From: Lamellibrachia satsuma
Taxonomy: Eukaryota; Annelida; Polychaeta; Sabellida; Siboglinidae
NCBI GenBank assembly: GCA_033239005.1
Contig: BSQZ01000068.1
Coordinates: 1,482,501-1,546,500 of the forward strand
Reading direction: 5' to 3'
DNA length: 64,000 nt
The notes beneath the pieces were generated by a model. The model worked only from the letters and a program-made list of their open reading frames with translations. It did no database searches and was not told the origin of the DNA. The position numbers and the translations under genes are program-made. Within the stretch, counting starts at the first letter, position 1. Every line of letters starts with the position of its first letter. Of this stretch, positions 45,894 to 57,612 are shown in pieces.

Positions 45894-46820
45894 AAAATTA
45901 AATAGCAATTATTTTATTAATCATATATATTTTGTGATAGCCGATATGCTAAAGTTCATGGATCTAAAAAAACAAACAGTGATTCAAATCGTTGCTAAAA
46001 AATAATGTATAAACACCTATTATTTTGTCAAATAAATGGGATAAAAACCACAGATATAAAGCATTATTTTAATACATTTATTATATTTTATACAATAAAA
46101 TATAACCAGTGTACATCTATTACTTCCTTATTAACCTACCTAGTACCTACATGGTACACCCATTGCAGTTACTAATATGATGGAAAAGAACATTTAAAAA
46201 AGTGCCAGAAGGATTTTAGCAGTCTGCATTTCATTGTTGTGGTACAGTTCAATGTCCAAATTGCTACCATCTGTTGGCAGGTATACTGGCAATAACCTAT
46301 TAATTCAGTAGTCTTCTAGTTGCTACACTTTCAGAATCATTCAGCCATAAACTTTAACTTTTTCTATATTTTACGAATTTGAGCACCCAATATGAGAATG
46401 TGGGACAATTCCTATGACCACCTTTTTATGTGCATGGTCCTTTATTAGGTAAACAGCATTAACATTTCAGGATGGTGTTCTGTCTCATTTAATTTATTTT
46501 GCAGGTGAAAGTCAGTTCTGCCCACTGGCGTTTTCTCCTAAATTTGCCAAAAATTTCCAAAATAAATGTAAGAGAACACTGTTCTAAAATTTAAATTGTA
46601 ATTGTCACCATACTTCTTCAGAAGGTTTGTGCTATTTTTGCATACATGTGCCTTTCTGTGGGGAGATCCATATGACGCATCTGTAATTGTAATTGAAACA
46701 GGACTGGTGTAATTGAAATGAAAAATGAAGCATAATGTATTTGATTTTGTGTAATTGTACATAGTCTTGGCTATATTTAATTTTTTATTATATATACATA
46801 TAACAATATTAACATGGTAT
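45894..46820. other. Unassigned intergenic sequence
   Basis: AT-rich. No gene or clear repeat recognised. Confidence 0.4.
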
Positions 46821-46822
46821 TA

Positions 46823-46823
46823 T

Positions 46824-46859
<36 letters not shown>

Positions 46860-46880
46860 GCACGCACGCACGCACGCACG

Positions 46881-46962
<82 letters not shown>
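46823..46962. repeat. (GCAC)n followed by (TA)n microsatellite
   Basis: About 60 bp of GCAC repeat with one AAG interruption, then about 79 bp of TA repeat. Confidence 0.95.
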
Positions 46963-46965
<3 letters not shown>

Positions 46966-47099
46966 TGAAAACTGAAAAATTTGTACTTGTCCAGTGACAA
47001 AAACAACTACTGTGTCTATAGCAATAGTTATAATTATATCAGCAGTATCATACTACCATTTGCTTGAATCAACGAAAACACTGACTATACAATTCATTA

Positions 47100-48770
47100 T
47101 TCATTCAGACGAACACTCGAGTTCCGAACATCAACATGAGCCATGTGCTCGATTCACTGAACCGACCCGTCAAGCGCTTGGCAATGAGCACAGCAAACAT
47201 GGCTTCCACCTGGTATCGCGCAAAAAATTATCACAAGAAAGGGGTCCAATCGGTAATCGGGAAACGGAAAGGCAGTCACGGCAACAATGAATTGAAAGTG
47301 TATGGTGGACGGTTCCTGTCTGTATTTATTTCGAGATTTGATCCAACTGTGTCCATCGATGAGCGGTCTCTATATATCAAAGTCGGTGCATAACCTAGAT
47401 GCTAAGTGTGTAAAGCTGAAAACGAAACATGACAGTTACGCGTCATTCCATATTGGCGTAGTGTGCAATCACGCGTCTTTAACTCTGAAAACTGGCCAGC
47501 TGGGGTCTATCTGAGGAAGTTATTTAATCTCAATTATGGAACTTAATATAACTTCTTTTAATTGTAATGGTTTTAAAGGTGTTATGCCTTTTTAAGTAAT
47601 TTGGTAACTGAGTGCGTTATTTTGTGCTCCTGAAGCTTATGCTAACGAAACAGGATTGTCACATTCTTAATAATTTTCACGTTGGTTATGGTGTTTCACG
47701 AATTGACTCATCTGATGGTATTATATATGGTAGGCCATATGGTGGGGTACATAATTATCTTATGGAAACGCTCTCTTGATCAATATAATATCATTACCAT
47801 ACAATGTACTTGATGATTGTTATGACTTGCTTTGCGGTATAAGAATATGCAGTGGTAATAAGGAGTATTATTGGATTATTATTTACTAAATGTATACTTA
47901 CCTTATGAATGTGAGGAAAACCGGGACAGGTTTAATGATTATATGGCTAAAATTGCTGTATATTTTGGTACTATTAATAGCACATGTATAACAATTATTG
48001 GTTACTTTAATACTGATATTTCTAAGAAATCAGTGCTTGGGAATATTTTTCTCGATTTCCGCAATGAACATTCATTGTCTATATATGATAAGGATGGTCT
48101 TCCGATAGACACATACACATATGTCAGCTCTGCTTGGGGAACAACCTCATGGTTAGATCATGTTAGGGATATGCACCTCTGATGTTAATGACTGCATATG
48201 TGCTTTAAGGTTGTATTGTTTCGGATCGTTATCGGGTGTCATTCAGCATCAACAGAATGTGTTATTAGTAGCATAAACAATGACAAATTTAAACAAGTCA
48301 TGCACTGGGATACATTACATCCATCCGAAATTGACGTATATAGAGAATGCACAAAAAACAGAACTTAGTAAATTGAACGTTCCCCCCGGTGTTAAGTGCA
48401 GTGACCCTAATTGTCACAACTGTAGCCATCATGGCGATCTCGATGATTTTTATGATGCCATTATGGGTACGTTGAAGCTGTCTAGCCATTCATTGATGCC
48501 AAACTGTAGGTGTGATTTTAAACACGCTGTTGTACCAGGCTGGAACGACAAAGTGAAGGAGTTTCACAGTACAGGTCAGGATGCCTATTTAATATGGACA
48601 GCGATTGTACTGATAACTGATCGCGGCCTGATCATATGTCATGACATAGACAACCTACCTTCGGTGATAAATATTGAAAAAAGTACTGCCATTCCGTTAA
48701 AACTTACAGTGTCATCCGAAATGCCACTGATGAATGACATAATCGATAGAGAATGCCACTGGATTCACCT
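47100..48770 (+). mobile_element. L2/CR1-like LINE: end of ORF1 and start of ORF2, decayed
   Basis: The ORF1 tail (about 47130-47546) reads VYGGRFLSVFISRFDPTVSI, then CVKLKTKHDSYASFHIGVVC, and ends PAGVYLRKLFNLNYGT-stop, typical of L2-like ORF1 proteins. The ORF2 start ATG (47536-47538) overlaps the ORF1 stop (47544-47546). ORF2 begins MELNITSFNCNGFKG, followed by endonuclease text LLNVYLPYECEENRDRFNDY (47880), IIGYFNTDISKKSVLGNIFL (47993) and TYVSSAWGTTSWLDHV (48118). The linker VPGWNDKVKEFHSTGQDAYL-IW follows at 48530. The catalytic Asp of the usual GDFN motif is Tyr here. There are frameshifts at about 47600-47860 and 48165, and the RT is absent. Confidence 0.8.
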
Positions 48771-48882
48771 CACCTCACCTATCCTCTTCGGGCCCAGTGG
48801 CCCATAAAGCCGAAGTGCATCTCCTCCAGCTCGCTCTGTCAGCTGCTACACGTCTGGCTTCGATCCAGCTGCTCCAACATGA
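48770..48882 (-). mobile_element. RTE LINE 3' tail fragment
   Basis: Reverse-complement match to the end of the LINE at 25120-25245: GCAGCTGACAGAGCGAGCTG, GGAGGAGATGCACTTCGGC, GGCCCGAAGAGGATAGGTGA. It joins the L2-like fragment on one side and the CR1-like 3' end on the other. Confidence 0.75.
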
Positions 48883-49425
48883 ATGAATGAATGAATGGAT
48901 TTATTCAACAAAAACACATTTGCATAATTCATACAGTACATAACACTAAGTGAATTTGTCGAAAAAGGGTAAAAAGAAGTGTAATAATTATAATGTTCAC
49001 CCTTTTAGTAATTTCATATCTAGAATAAAATATTTAATTGAACGTATAACTACTGTATTCATTAGAGTGCCATTATTGTCAAGATTCAAAGTGCAACAAC
49101 ACAATATACATGTATATTCATAGCAGGACAAAAGAAAATATTGGAACATGAATTGAAACCCTTAATAACAAACTAAAATAACAATCTACAATACTTCTAA
49201 CATTTTTACATTCTACAGATCATTAATTTAGTTTACACTAAGATGATAAACACAATAACTGAAGTTACTAATTTTCTACAAGAAATGGTTAAGAACTTAG
49301 CACATAACTATTCAATACTTTGTTTGTATAATACTTCTTGAACTGATGAACGCTGCTACAACTAATCAATGAACTATCGAGGGCATTCCACAGTTTTACT
49401 CCTTTAACAGATATACACATGCTTT

Positions 49426-50124
49426 TCAAACATATTTTTGTATAAAATTACATTCCTGTCGAGTTGAATAAACTGATTCATATATGCTAAAAAACTGCTG
49501 TACATTCAGTGGTAATAAGTTGTGAAATGCTTTAAACATGATAATTGCAGTTTTTAATTCCACTATATCTGACACTTTAAGAATGTCCAGATTATAAAAT
49601 AGCATAGTTGCATGGTCCAGTCTCTTGGCACCACAAAGTAACCTTATAACCCTTTTCTGTAATCTAACTAAACATTGAACATTTGTTGCATATGTATTGC
49701 CCCATACTTCAGCACAATACATAATATACGGCAAGAAAAGAGAGTAGTACAAAATATGCATACCACGTCTGTCAATCAGGAAGCTCGCTCTGTACATAAC
49801 AGCACAGCTCTTTGAAAGTTTTGATTTTACTAAACAAATATGATTTTTCCAGTTTAATTTATCATCAATCATAACACCCCAAAATTTTGTGACATTTACT
49901 CTATTTATTGTTTCTTTATTTATCTTAACAGAAATATCAACAGTCAATTTGCGATTCCCAAAAAACATGTAATTAGTTTTCGTTACATTAAGAGACAATC
50001 GATTTACAGAAAACCATACCTGGAGTTGATCCAATCCAGTATTTATCATTCGAACAAGTTCATTTAAGTCACTATGACAACATAATAAATTTGTATCATC
50101 AGCGAATAGAATAAATTTAAACAC
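49426..50124 (-). pseudogene. LINE reverse transcriptase, active-site end, thumb and C-terminus
   Basis: It begins FKFILFADDTNLLCC with the F/Y-A-D-D active site, then LDQLQVWFSVNRLSLNVTK, KFWGVMIDDKLNWKNHI, SFLIDRRGMHILYYSLFLPY and AEVWGNTY, and finishes at 49426. It lies in a different frame from the preceding half, and about 70-80 residues normally found between them are missing. Confidence 0.9.
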
Positions 50125-50134
50125 TTTTGATACT

Positions 50135-50734
50135 TTACAAATGTCTCAGTATCCATTTATGTGCAACACCACGCACACCATAGAAATGTAATTTTTTAGC
50201 CAATATATCATGATCAACAGTGTCAAAGGCTTTCTTAAGGTCAACAAATACACCAATAGCATACTTGTTATTATCAAGTGAACTTGTAATTTCTTCTACT
50301 AATTCTAAAAGAGCATGAGTAGTTGACATATTAGACCTAAAACCATACTGACTTGGACTGAGTATGTCATTCTTTTTGAGGAATTTGTCCATCCTGTTAT
50401 TATATAATTTTTCCAGAATTTTCGAGAATTGAGGTAACAATGATATTGGCCTGTAATTTGTAAATACATTTTTTTCACCGCACTTAAAAAGTGGAACAAC
50501 TTTGGCAATTTTCATTTTGCTTGGAAATACACCCATTTGAAAAGATACATTACATATGTGACCAAATGGCTTAACTATTGTTGTAATTACATTTTTAATT
50601 AGGCTCATGTTAATATCACTGTAATCGGTTGACTTTTTATTTTTACAATTTTGTACCATTCTAATAATTTCTTGGTCATCAACAGGACTTAGTATGGTCA
50701 ACTTTGCCTTCCAAGTAATCATAAATTGATACAT
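50135..50734 (-). pseudogene. LINE reverse transcriptase, fingers and palm N-terminal half
   Basis: It reads KSTDYSDINMSLIKNV, MKIAKVVPLFKCGEKNVFTN, YRPISLLPQFSKILEKL, ILSPSQYGFRSNMSTTHALL and GVFVDLKKAFDTVDHDIL (first catalytic Asp present), up to FYGVRGVAHKWI. It stops there, exactly where the usual palm region with the (G)VPQGSxLGPLLF motif should follow. Confidence 0.9.
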
Positions 50735-52047
50735 CTTTTTCAGGTATTGAAATATTCTTTGCTAAGTTAGGGCCAACATTTGTAAAAAAATTATTAAATC
50801 CATTAGCAATATCCTCCTTTTTTGAGATTTGCTTGTTATTTTTTATAAAATATTCTGGGTATGTAGGCTTATTATACTGTTTGTTAATTACATTATTTAA
50901 TATTTTCCAAGTTTCTTTAACATTTGTTCTCTGTTTTTCTAACAATGTGCTATAGTAGTTTTTTTCAGTAAATCTTAATATAGATGTTAGTTTGTTTTTG
51001 TAATTTTTGTATTTCTGTTCCGCTTCAGCAGATTTTGATATAATAAATGCTTTGTATAATTTATTTTTCTTCACACAAGCACATTTTAAACCTTTGGTGA
51101 ACCAAGGTTTGTTGCTGGTGTAACTTTTCCTGGAAACTCTTTTCACTGGACAATGTTTTTTAAATATATCTATAAATATGTATAGAAAATTAGCATAAGC
51201 TTGATTAACATCATTTATATTTAAAACATTATCCCAAGATTGTTGACTCAATTCATTTGAAAGTGAAGCTAATGTATCTTCAGTAATCTTTCTAAGATGC
51301 TGAAACTCTTTTACAATATTTCTTTTTATATTATACTCGCAAAGTGCAAAAATTGGTAAATGATCACTAATGTCATTGAAAAGGATACCACAAGTAAGGT
51401 TGTGGTACAATTCATTGGTAAATATATTGTCTATCAACGTAGCTGAGCTATCTGTGCCTCTAGTAGGCTTATCAATTAATGGGTAAAGACCCAAACTGTA
51501 CATTATGTCTAGGAAATTTTTGGTACTATTATGACTCTCATGTTTTAGCAAATCTATGTTAAAATCGCCACACACAAATATTGTTTTAATGGATTTAGCG
51601 TCATTCAAAATATGTTCTGTTTTCACAAAAGATATCTAAGTTCGACCCTGGTGTTCTGTACACACAGCTGACTACAACATTTGTGTGGTTCTTTATGGTT
51701 AATTCCACAGTAACACATTCATGAATATTTTCTACTGCAATTGATTTAGTTTCCACCATTTTGCATGATAATTCCTTATTTGTGTATATAGCAACACCAC
51801 CACCCCTTCGGATTCCTCTGGTGACATGATAAGCATCATAACTGTTTATGTTAAAATCATTGATTAAATCTGGATCAGTCCATGTTTCAGATATAGCGAT
51901 TATATCAAATTGAAGATTAAGTTCTAGTATATAGTGTTTAATCTTTTGAAAGTTTGTTTTTAGACTTCTTGCATTAAAATGTATAAAGGATAATCCATTA
52001 ACTTTACTGATTTTCTCAGTGAATTGCACATCTGTGTAATATGACAT
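50679..52047 (-). pseudogene. LINE ORF2 endonuclease (EEP) domain, frameshifted
   Basis: Motifs of the exonuclease-endonuclease-phosphatase fold appear in order: LSFIHFNARSLK, IIAISETWTD, IRRGGGVAIYTNK, VVVSCVYRTPGS (52047-51640), then after a frameshift IFVCGDFNIDLLKHESHN, TLIDNIFTN and ISDHLPIFALCEYN (51590-51340). The catalytic Glu (ISETW), Asp (GDFN) and His (SDHLP) are all retained. The linker with QISKKEDIANGFNNFFTNVG leads to the RT. Confidence 0.88.
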
Positions 52048-52430
52048 TTTGATGATAGATTATTATAAAAATTGTTTTCTGGGTCAATATCATTTCCAAA
52101 ATCATAGGGATTATAATCTGAATACTTAAAGGAGTCGAAATTAAATTGTGAACAGTTATCCATTAATTTATAAATGTCATAATTGACTTCAACAGAAGAA
52201 TTTTCAAATATAATTTCATCATCACTAATATTTTGAAATGGAAAAACTTCATAACATGATGTACAACGATAATTTATATTTTTACTGCGGATTAACTTGA
52301 ATTGTTGTGATGTTATTTTTGCACACCGTTTATGAAAAAATGCCTCACATAGCTCACATTTTACGGCATAGTTATGTAATATTTGATTACACCTTAGACA
52401 TGAGTCTAATTGTATACGAGTATTAGCCAT
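51960..52430 (-). pseudogene. LINE ORF2 N-terminus: PHD-type zinc finger
   Basis: It starts MANTRIQLDSCLRCNQIL and shows the Cys/His spacing C-x2-C...C-x2-C...H-x2-C...C-x2-C (CLRC, CELC, HKRC, CTSC) within the first 60 residues. This is a PHD-like finger found at the N-terminus of CR1-group ORF2 or ORF1 proteins. An acidic, Asn-rich linker follows (FENSSVEVNYDIYKLMDN). The frame is lost near 52050, where the endonuclease continues in another phase. Confidence 0.8.
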
Positions 52431-52747
52431 TACAATAATATGTGATAATACTTCGTGGGAACATTACCAATAGTGCAATATAAGAAACAAGATAATAAAG
52501 CAAAATACAAAAAAGTGTCCATCTAATTGTCCTCACAATACGCATGATCTTCATGGACTGTGGGTGAACTGTCTGTACTAGTGCAGCCATCTTAGAATTT
52601 GTCCAAGTCATTTTTACATTTGATCGTCATCTTGCTTGCTTGTTCAGTTTTCTTCACGTAGATGTTGCAGTTCATAGTCCAAGTGCTGTAGATCTTGCTT
52701 TCTTTCTTGAGGCGTCGGGCCTCAGCAAATAGTTCGTTGTTCTTCTG

Positions 52748-53600
52748 AGTGAGATGGTCGGCTCGAATTCAGTCGGCCTCTGCCACGTTCGGACGACTAC
52801 GCGAACGACTATGGAACAAACACAACATCAAGCTTGTAACAAAATGCAAGGTATACCGTTCTATAATCCTGTCATGTTTTATGTACAGTTCAGAGACATA
52901 CACGCTGTATAGACGTCATATTCAGCGATTGTCACAGATACACCTGCGCCACAAGGTATACCGTTCTATAATCCTGTCATGTTTTATGTACAGTTCAGAG
53001 ACATACACGCTGTATAGACGTCATATTCAGCGATTGTCACAGATACACCTGCGCCACTTGCGAGCCGACCTCGGAATCAGGTGGTCAGACCGGGTGACTA
53101 GCAATGAATTACTGCAACGTGCCGATATGCCGAACATCGAGGCAATGCTTCTAAGCCGGGAACTCACCTGGACCGGGTACGTTGTACGGAAGAATGACGA
53201 CGACTGCCTAAGGCACTTCTGTAAAGCGAGCTATGGCAGTCATAGCGAAATGTTGGAAGACCACACTTACGGTACATGGATTGCACAAAGCGACACCTCC
53301 ACGCCGCCCATACCAACAAGAGGCACTGGGAGGAGATGGCGCACGATCGCAGTGCATAGCATACGGCCGTCGAAAAATTAGCCGCAAAAGCCGAAATCAA
53401 AAGAACAACCGATGCCGAAATCAAACGACAACGCCACCAGCCAGAGTTCGCATGCCGATAACGCGGAAAGAAATTGGTGGCTCGTATTGGCATGCAACTA
53501 TCTCATGAAAGAACTTGTGCGAGGAAACGTTGAACGATTTGCAATGTTAATGTCATACTCGAAACCGAGAAGACTGCCGATGTATGTTTATGTATGTATG
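52748..53600 (+). mobile_element. Non-LTR retrotransposon C-terminus with internal tandem duplication
   Basis: It reads RIQSASATFGRLRERLWNKH, NIKLVTKCKVYRSIILSCFM, SSETYTLYRRHIQRLSQIHL, LRADLGIRWSDRVTSNELLQ, ADMPNIEAMLLSRELTWTGY and VVRKNDDDCL. This is the post-RT region of a widespread marine LINE family. Later, in another frame, it shows FACR and KKLVARIGMQLSHERTC, relics of its C-terminal C2H2-like finger. Sequence 52848-52952 is repeated in tandem as 52953-53057. It is truncated at the left, where it abuts the minus-strand CR1 copy. Confidence 0.82.
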
Positions 53601-53604
53601 TATG

Positions 53605-53616
53605 TATGTATATATA

Positions 53617-53703
<87 letters not shown>
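53605..53703. repeat. (TATG)n and (TA)n microsatellite
   Basis: TATG repeat passing into about 95 bp of mostly TA repeat. Confidence 0.95.
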
Positions 53704-53706
<3 letters not shown>

Positions 53707-56700
53707 ACATAGTCACTTGTCGGTTCGATTAGTTTAGTTACCCACCACATGCAGCACCCAGGGTAATGTAATTTAGAGAATATAGTTAGTGAACTATTAT
53801 TGCTATGACTATTTGTCCTGTAATTAGTTGTATTTACTGTGTAGGTAGTTGATCTTATTACTAATAATTTAGTTGTTTAAACATAAATTTTACCCTAGAG
53901 ACAGGGGTCACGTGTGGTCAGTGGAAGGAGCCCTGACCCAGTGGGCCAGGCGTGATTCTACAATTAATGACAACTCTGTTTTGGTTCCTAAATGATGTTT
54001 TCTACCTTATTAAGCAATGTTTTCAATTTATAATTGTATCATACTGTGTGATAGAGAACTGTCTATCTGTTTATGTCAAGGTATTTACTTTATCAGTTAT
54101 AATTACTTAGTGGCAACTTTGATTATTAATGTGTGGAAGATCAGGAATAAGTGGTGTTTGGACCTTATAGAAGAATGCCCAACAGGGCTTAACGAGATTT
54201 TAACCAATTGCAGGCAGTAGCTGGTAAATGTATAGAACCCTTTAGAAAGTTCAATTTTGATCATGTTTAGTGGGGCTACTGTTATAGTTAATATGTTATA
54301 AGATGTGATATACATGGTGCAAGGATAAATTGTGCATGTACAGTGTATATAGGTATTATTTAACTGTCCCTACAGTTAAGCCAGAATCAGTCTGGTACCC
54401 TCTCTCCCTTTGAAGTTACATTGATTAATTGCTCTAGGAGGTGGCTGGGAGAAGGCTGGGATCAAGTCAGCTTGAAGGCGCAATCCTGGTATATATCAGA
54501 AATGTACAATTCCCGTATACCAGAAATGTACTGTAAGCGCTGCCATTTCTTGGAGGTACCAGAATTGTGCATTTCTGGTATACAAGAAATGGTCATTCAT
54601 TATTATTATGTTCTTATATAATACTGCATATTAGGCAAATTTGTGTGGTAAGAAAACATGCAGTGCGTACGTTTGTAACTTTGTGAGCGATGTTGATGAT
54701 ACTAGTACATGCATTTCATAACCTGCCATCTGTGTATTTACCTCAAAGTTTAGTAATATTCTTTCTTGTTATATTCTTATAAAATATTGCATTTTAGACA
54801 AACCTTAGCGGTGAGAAAACGGTCCGGATTGCAGTATTCCCTAGAGACTTGTAAGTTGAACAGTGTACAAGACTTGCTTGTAAACAACAGTGGAATGACA
54901 GCTAAGCTACTCAGGCATGCACATGTGAAATTGACAACATTGTTGACTGTTGAATTTATTATATTAAGGGTGTTTTACATGTAGAGTACTAGTATTACAT
55001 TAATACCTACAAGTATGATTATATATTAGTACTGAATAAGATAACAGGTATTTTACAGACAATATTGTGAACAACACCAATGTGTTGGAACTATGGTACT
55101 TAACAAATGTTGATGTGTCATCTTGCACTGGACACTATGATATGCAAATAGCTTACTTGTTTGGATTGTATTTGTACAGGCGAACGCAAGTCCTGGTCCA
55201 CTCCTGATTGTGGCCAGTCATCTTTAAGTCGACTTTTCAGTTGTATTTTAAGTCGTCTTTTAAGATGTATTTTCAGTCGTATTTTGAGTTGTCTTTATAA
55301 TCGTGTTTAATATCATCAGTTCTTTCACTTTTTATTGTTGTTCTTAATGTTCATGCTTTTGGTTGTATTTTGAACTGTTGGTTGACATTTTATACTTTGA
55401 TGAGGTACTGAAGTTAGATTAGTAGTGCAAATTGTGTAAGGACTAAGAAACTGAAAATATGATAAATTTTTGTTCGAGCTGATTGTAAACATTTGCAAAT
55501 TTTTAACACTTTGACCTGAAATAATAAACAATATTGATATTCATCAACATTGAAATCCACATGTCACACAACGTAACAATGGGTACTAGAAGTAGATAAG
55601 TTCAAGTAAACTTCCTTAAACATACCTTGTAGTAAATTTGCATACAGTAATAACTAATATTTACATATCACACATCAGTTGCAAAATCACAGACAATTAT
55701 CAATTGAAAATACTTTATCATTGTAGGGGCAGTGACTTCTGAGAAGATAATGCCAGAGTTGGAGAACTCCGGAGCATACTACAAAGGTTACAGTATTCTG
55801 TAAACATTGACATGGATTGGATTTATGAAACACTTAACTTTGAATATTGCTGCAATAAATTATATGGTAAGTGTTCGAAATGTGGGGAGTCTGGGAGGTC
55901 CAGGACCCCCATAAGACATGAGGGACCTCCCATAAGAAAGAAAAATGTAAGCTTGGTGTTCCCACATTTTATGAAGTCTCTTCACAAAAATAGGCGCTAA
56001 TAGCCATTATAGTGCCTGAACAGATTTTTTGTTGGGGGGTGACCAATATTTTATGGGACCCCCGAGTCAGTGGTCATTTTGAACCCTGTATATGGTATTC
56101 ATCTTCCTTATGACGGGCTGGTGCCGACTACTTCTTTTACTGCTGCACTGTTTTGGGTGTTTTCTTTTTTCATGTCTTCAAATATTGTTGCATTATGCAT
56201 GAAGGAAATTACAAAGTTCTCACAATGTATAATAATTTTTTTTCAAAACAATTATTTCTCTATGCAAGAATATATTGGTTTCTTTGTAATTATACAGTAA
56301 ACACTACAGATTCTAAGTCACTTAAAACTGCACCCTCAACTGACCGTGAATCCGGTTCGTTGATGTCCTAATATGTAATGTGTGAACAGTCTGCAGTCGG
56401 TTTAATCAAAAAAGTGTGTATATTTTTATTCAAATCATCAAAAGAATTGACTTTAGTCGTTAGATCTGACAGGGCTCAAAACAGTGGATATCCGAAATGG
56501 TAAACACTAAAGGTGCGAGTCAATGCCGATGGTGAAATTTCAGCATTTCGCTTTTCACTTCACTTAATGCTTGAACAAACATTAAGTAATTTAATAGTTT
56601 GTCTGATGAGTTCACAAAAACTACATAAAAAATTGCACAAATGAGCAAGCATGTCATAGTGGATACTAGGTAGGTTTGAATTTTAGCAAAATTAATTTGA

Positions 56701-57425
56701 AATGAGATGAGCAAAAAACCAAACTGAGGAGGTAACTGTAATTATACATAATTCAGTCAACCAACCAATAATATTATTAATTTATATAGCGCTAAGTCCA
56801 ACTTTGTGGATCGAATTTATCTTAGTTAGTTCTAGTTTACATTAAGAAATCATAATTGTATCTCAACTTGTTCATAAGCATGTATATAATTTAGGGCGTT
56901 CAGTTGCCTTAACCAGTTGTCTCGTCATTACTGGCATCCTGCCTTCAATCACTATACCTCGATTTTGGTTTCTTATTTTTATGCCAAATAAACACATTTC
57001 AATTACACAAATTCAAGCAGTTTTGGCGTTCCCACTGCAGCGCCAAATCTGATATGAGAGATCACGCATCCGCCTTTTAATACAGGTCCTGATTTGCGGT
57101 GTAAACTGCTTGCCCTATTTATTAATGTACATTTCGTGCATACTGGTATAACTAATAGCATAAAACATTAATTTACATTAAATTTACACAACTTCTTTAT
57201 ACATTAGTTGACAAAAAGTTAATTCACACATTAGCCTACCTAATACCTACACGGTGCATCCATTGCATAAGTTTACACTATTACAATGTGATGTTTGCAG
57301 CTCTCAGCCAAGGAGACATTTTCACAAATGCAACACAAGTCAACAAAATAGCAGTTTCCCCATCTGTCCTGTTTCTTGTATCTAACAACTGGTTATGTTC
57401 TTATACTGGCATATACTACATGTGA
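53704..57425. other. Unassigned AT-rich sequence
   Basis: No supported gene. At 54505-54595 a loose inverted repeat GTATACCAGAAATG / CATTTCTGGTATAC can form a hairpin. At 55225-55320 a degenerate short repeat TTTTAAGTCGTCTTT recurs. At 56299-56370 a short frame after an acceptor-like TTATACAG reads TDSKSLKTAPSTDRESGSLM-stop and could be a terminal exon, but nothing joins to it. Confidence 0.35.
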
Positions 57426-57429
57426 TGTA

Positions 57430-57553
57430 TTGAAACGTATTTATTACGACCGCATGGTTTGGTCATTCCACCGGCACAAGACAAGTCATTGAACTCCGAA
57501 CTCTGGCGGTGAAACCGGGAGCATAGATTATCCCATCCACGACATCCCTCCCA
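57430..57553 (-). repeat. Partial 3' LTR of the gypsy element
   Basis: After the purine tract the minus strand starts TGTCGTGGATGGGATAATCT and continues for about 120 bp to AATAAATACGTTTCAATACA, including an AATAAA signal. No second intact LTR copy was found for comparison, so the far border is uncertain. Confidence 0.5.
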
Positions 57554-57612
57554 ACTTTAGTGATAAAAACAATTAAAGAGTGGCTTTTAACCACTTTGTG
57601 ATAACAAAATCA

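Larger units (their letters stand above)
48885..52745 (-). mobile_element. CR1-like LINE, nearly full length, inactivated
   Basis: The minus strand carries, in order: an ORF1 tail (ARRLKKESKIYSTWTMNCNI, then YVKKTEQASKMTIKC) at about 52625-52745; ORF2 with a PHD-type zinc finger (52430-52260); an apurinic-type endonuclease (52047-51340); RT (50734-49830); a C-terminal region to 49426; and a 3' UTR ending in TGAATAAATCC followed by a CATT tandem at about 48885. Breaks are frameshifts near 52050, 51625 and 50700, and a deletion near 50130 that removes RT sequence. Orientation is opposite to the neighbouring L2-like fragment. The 5' end stops abruptly in ORF1 at about 52745. Confidence 0.9.
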
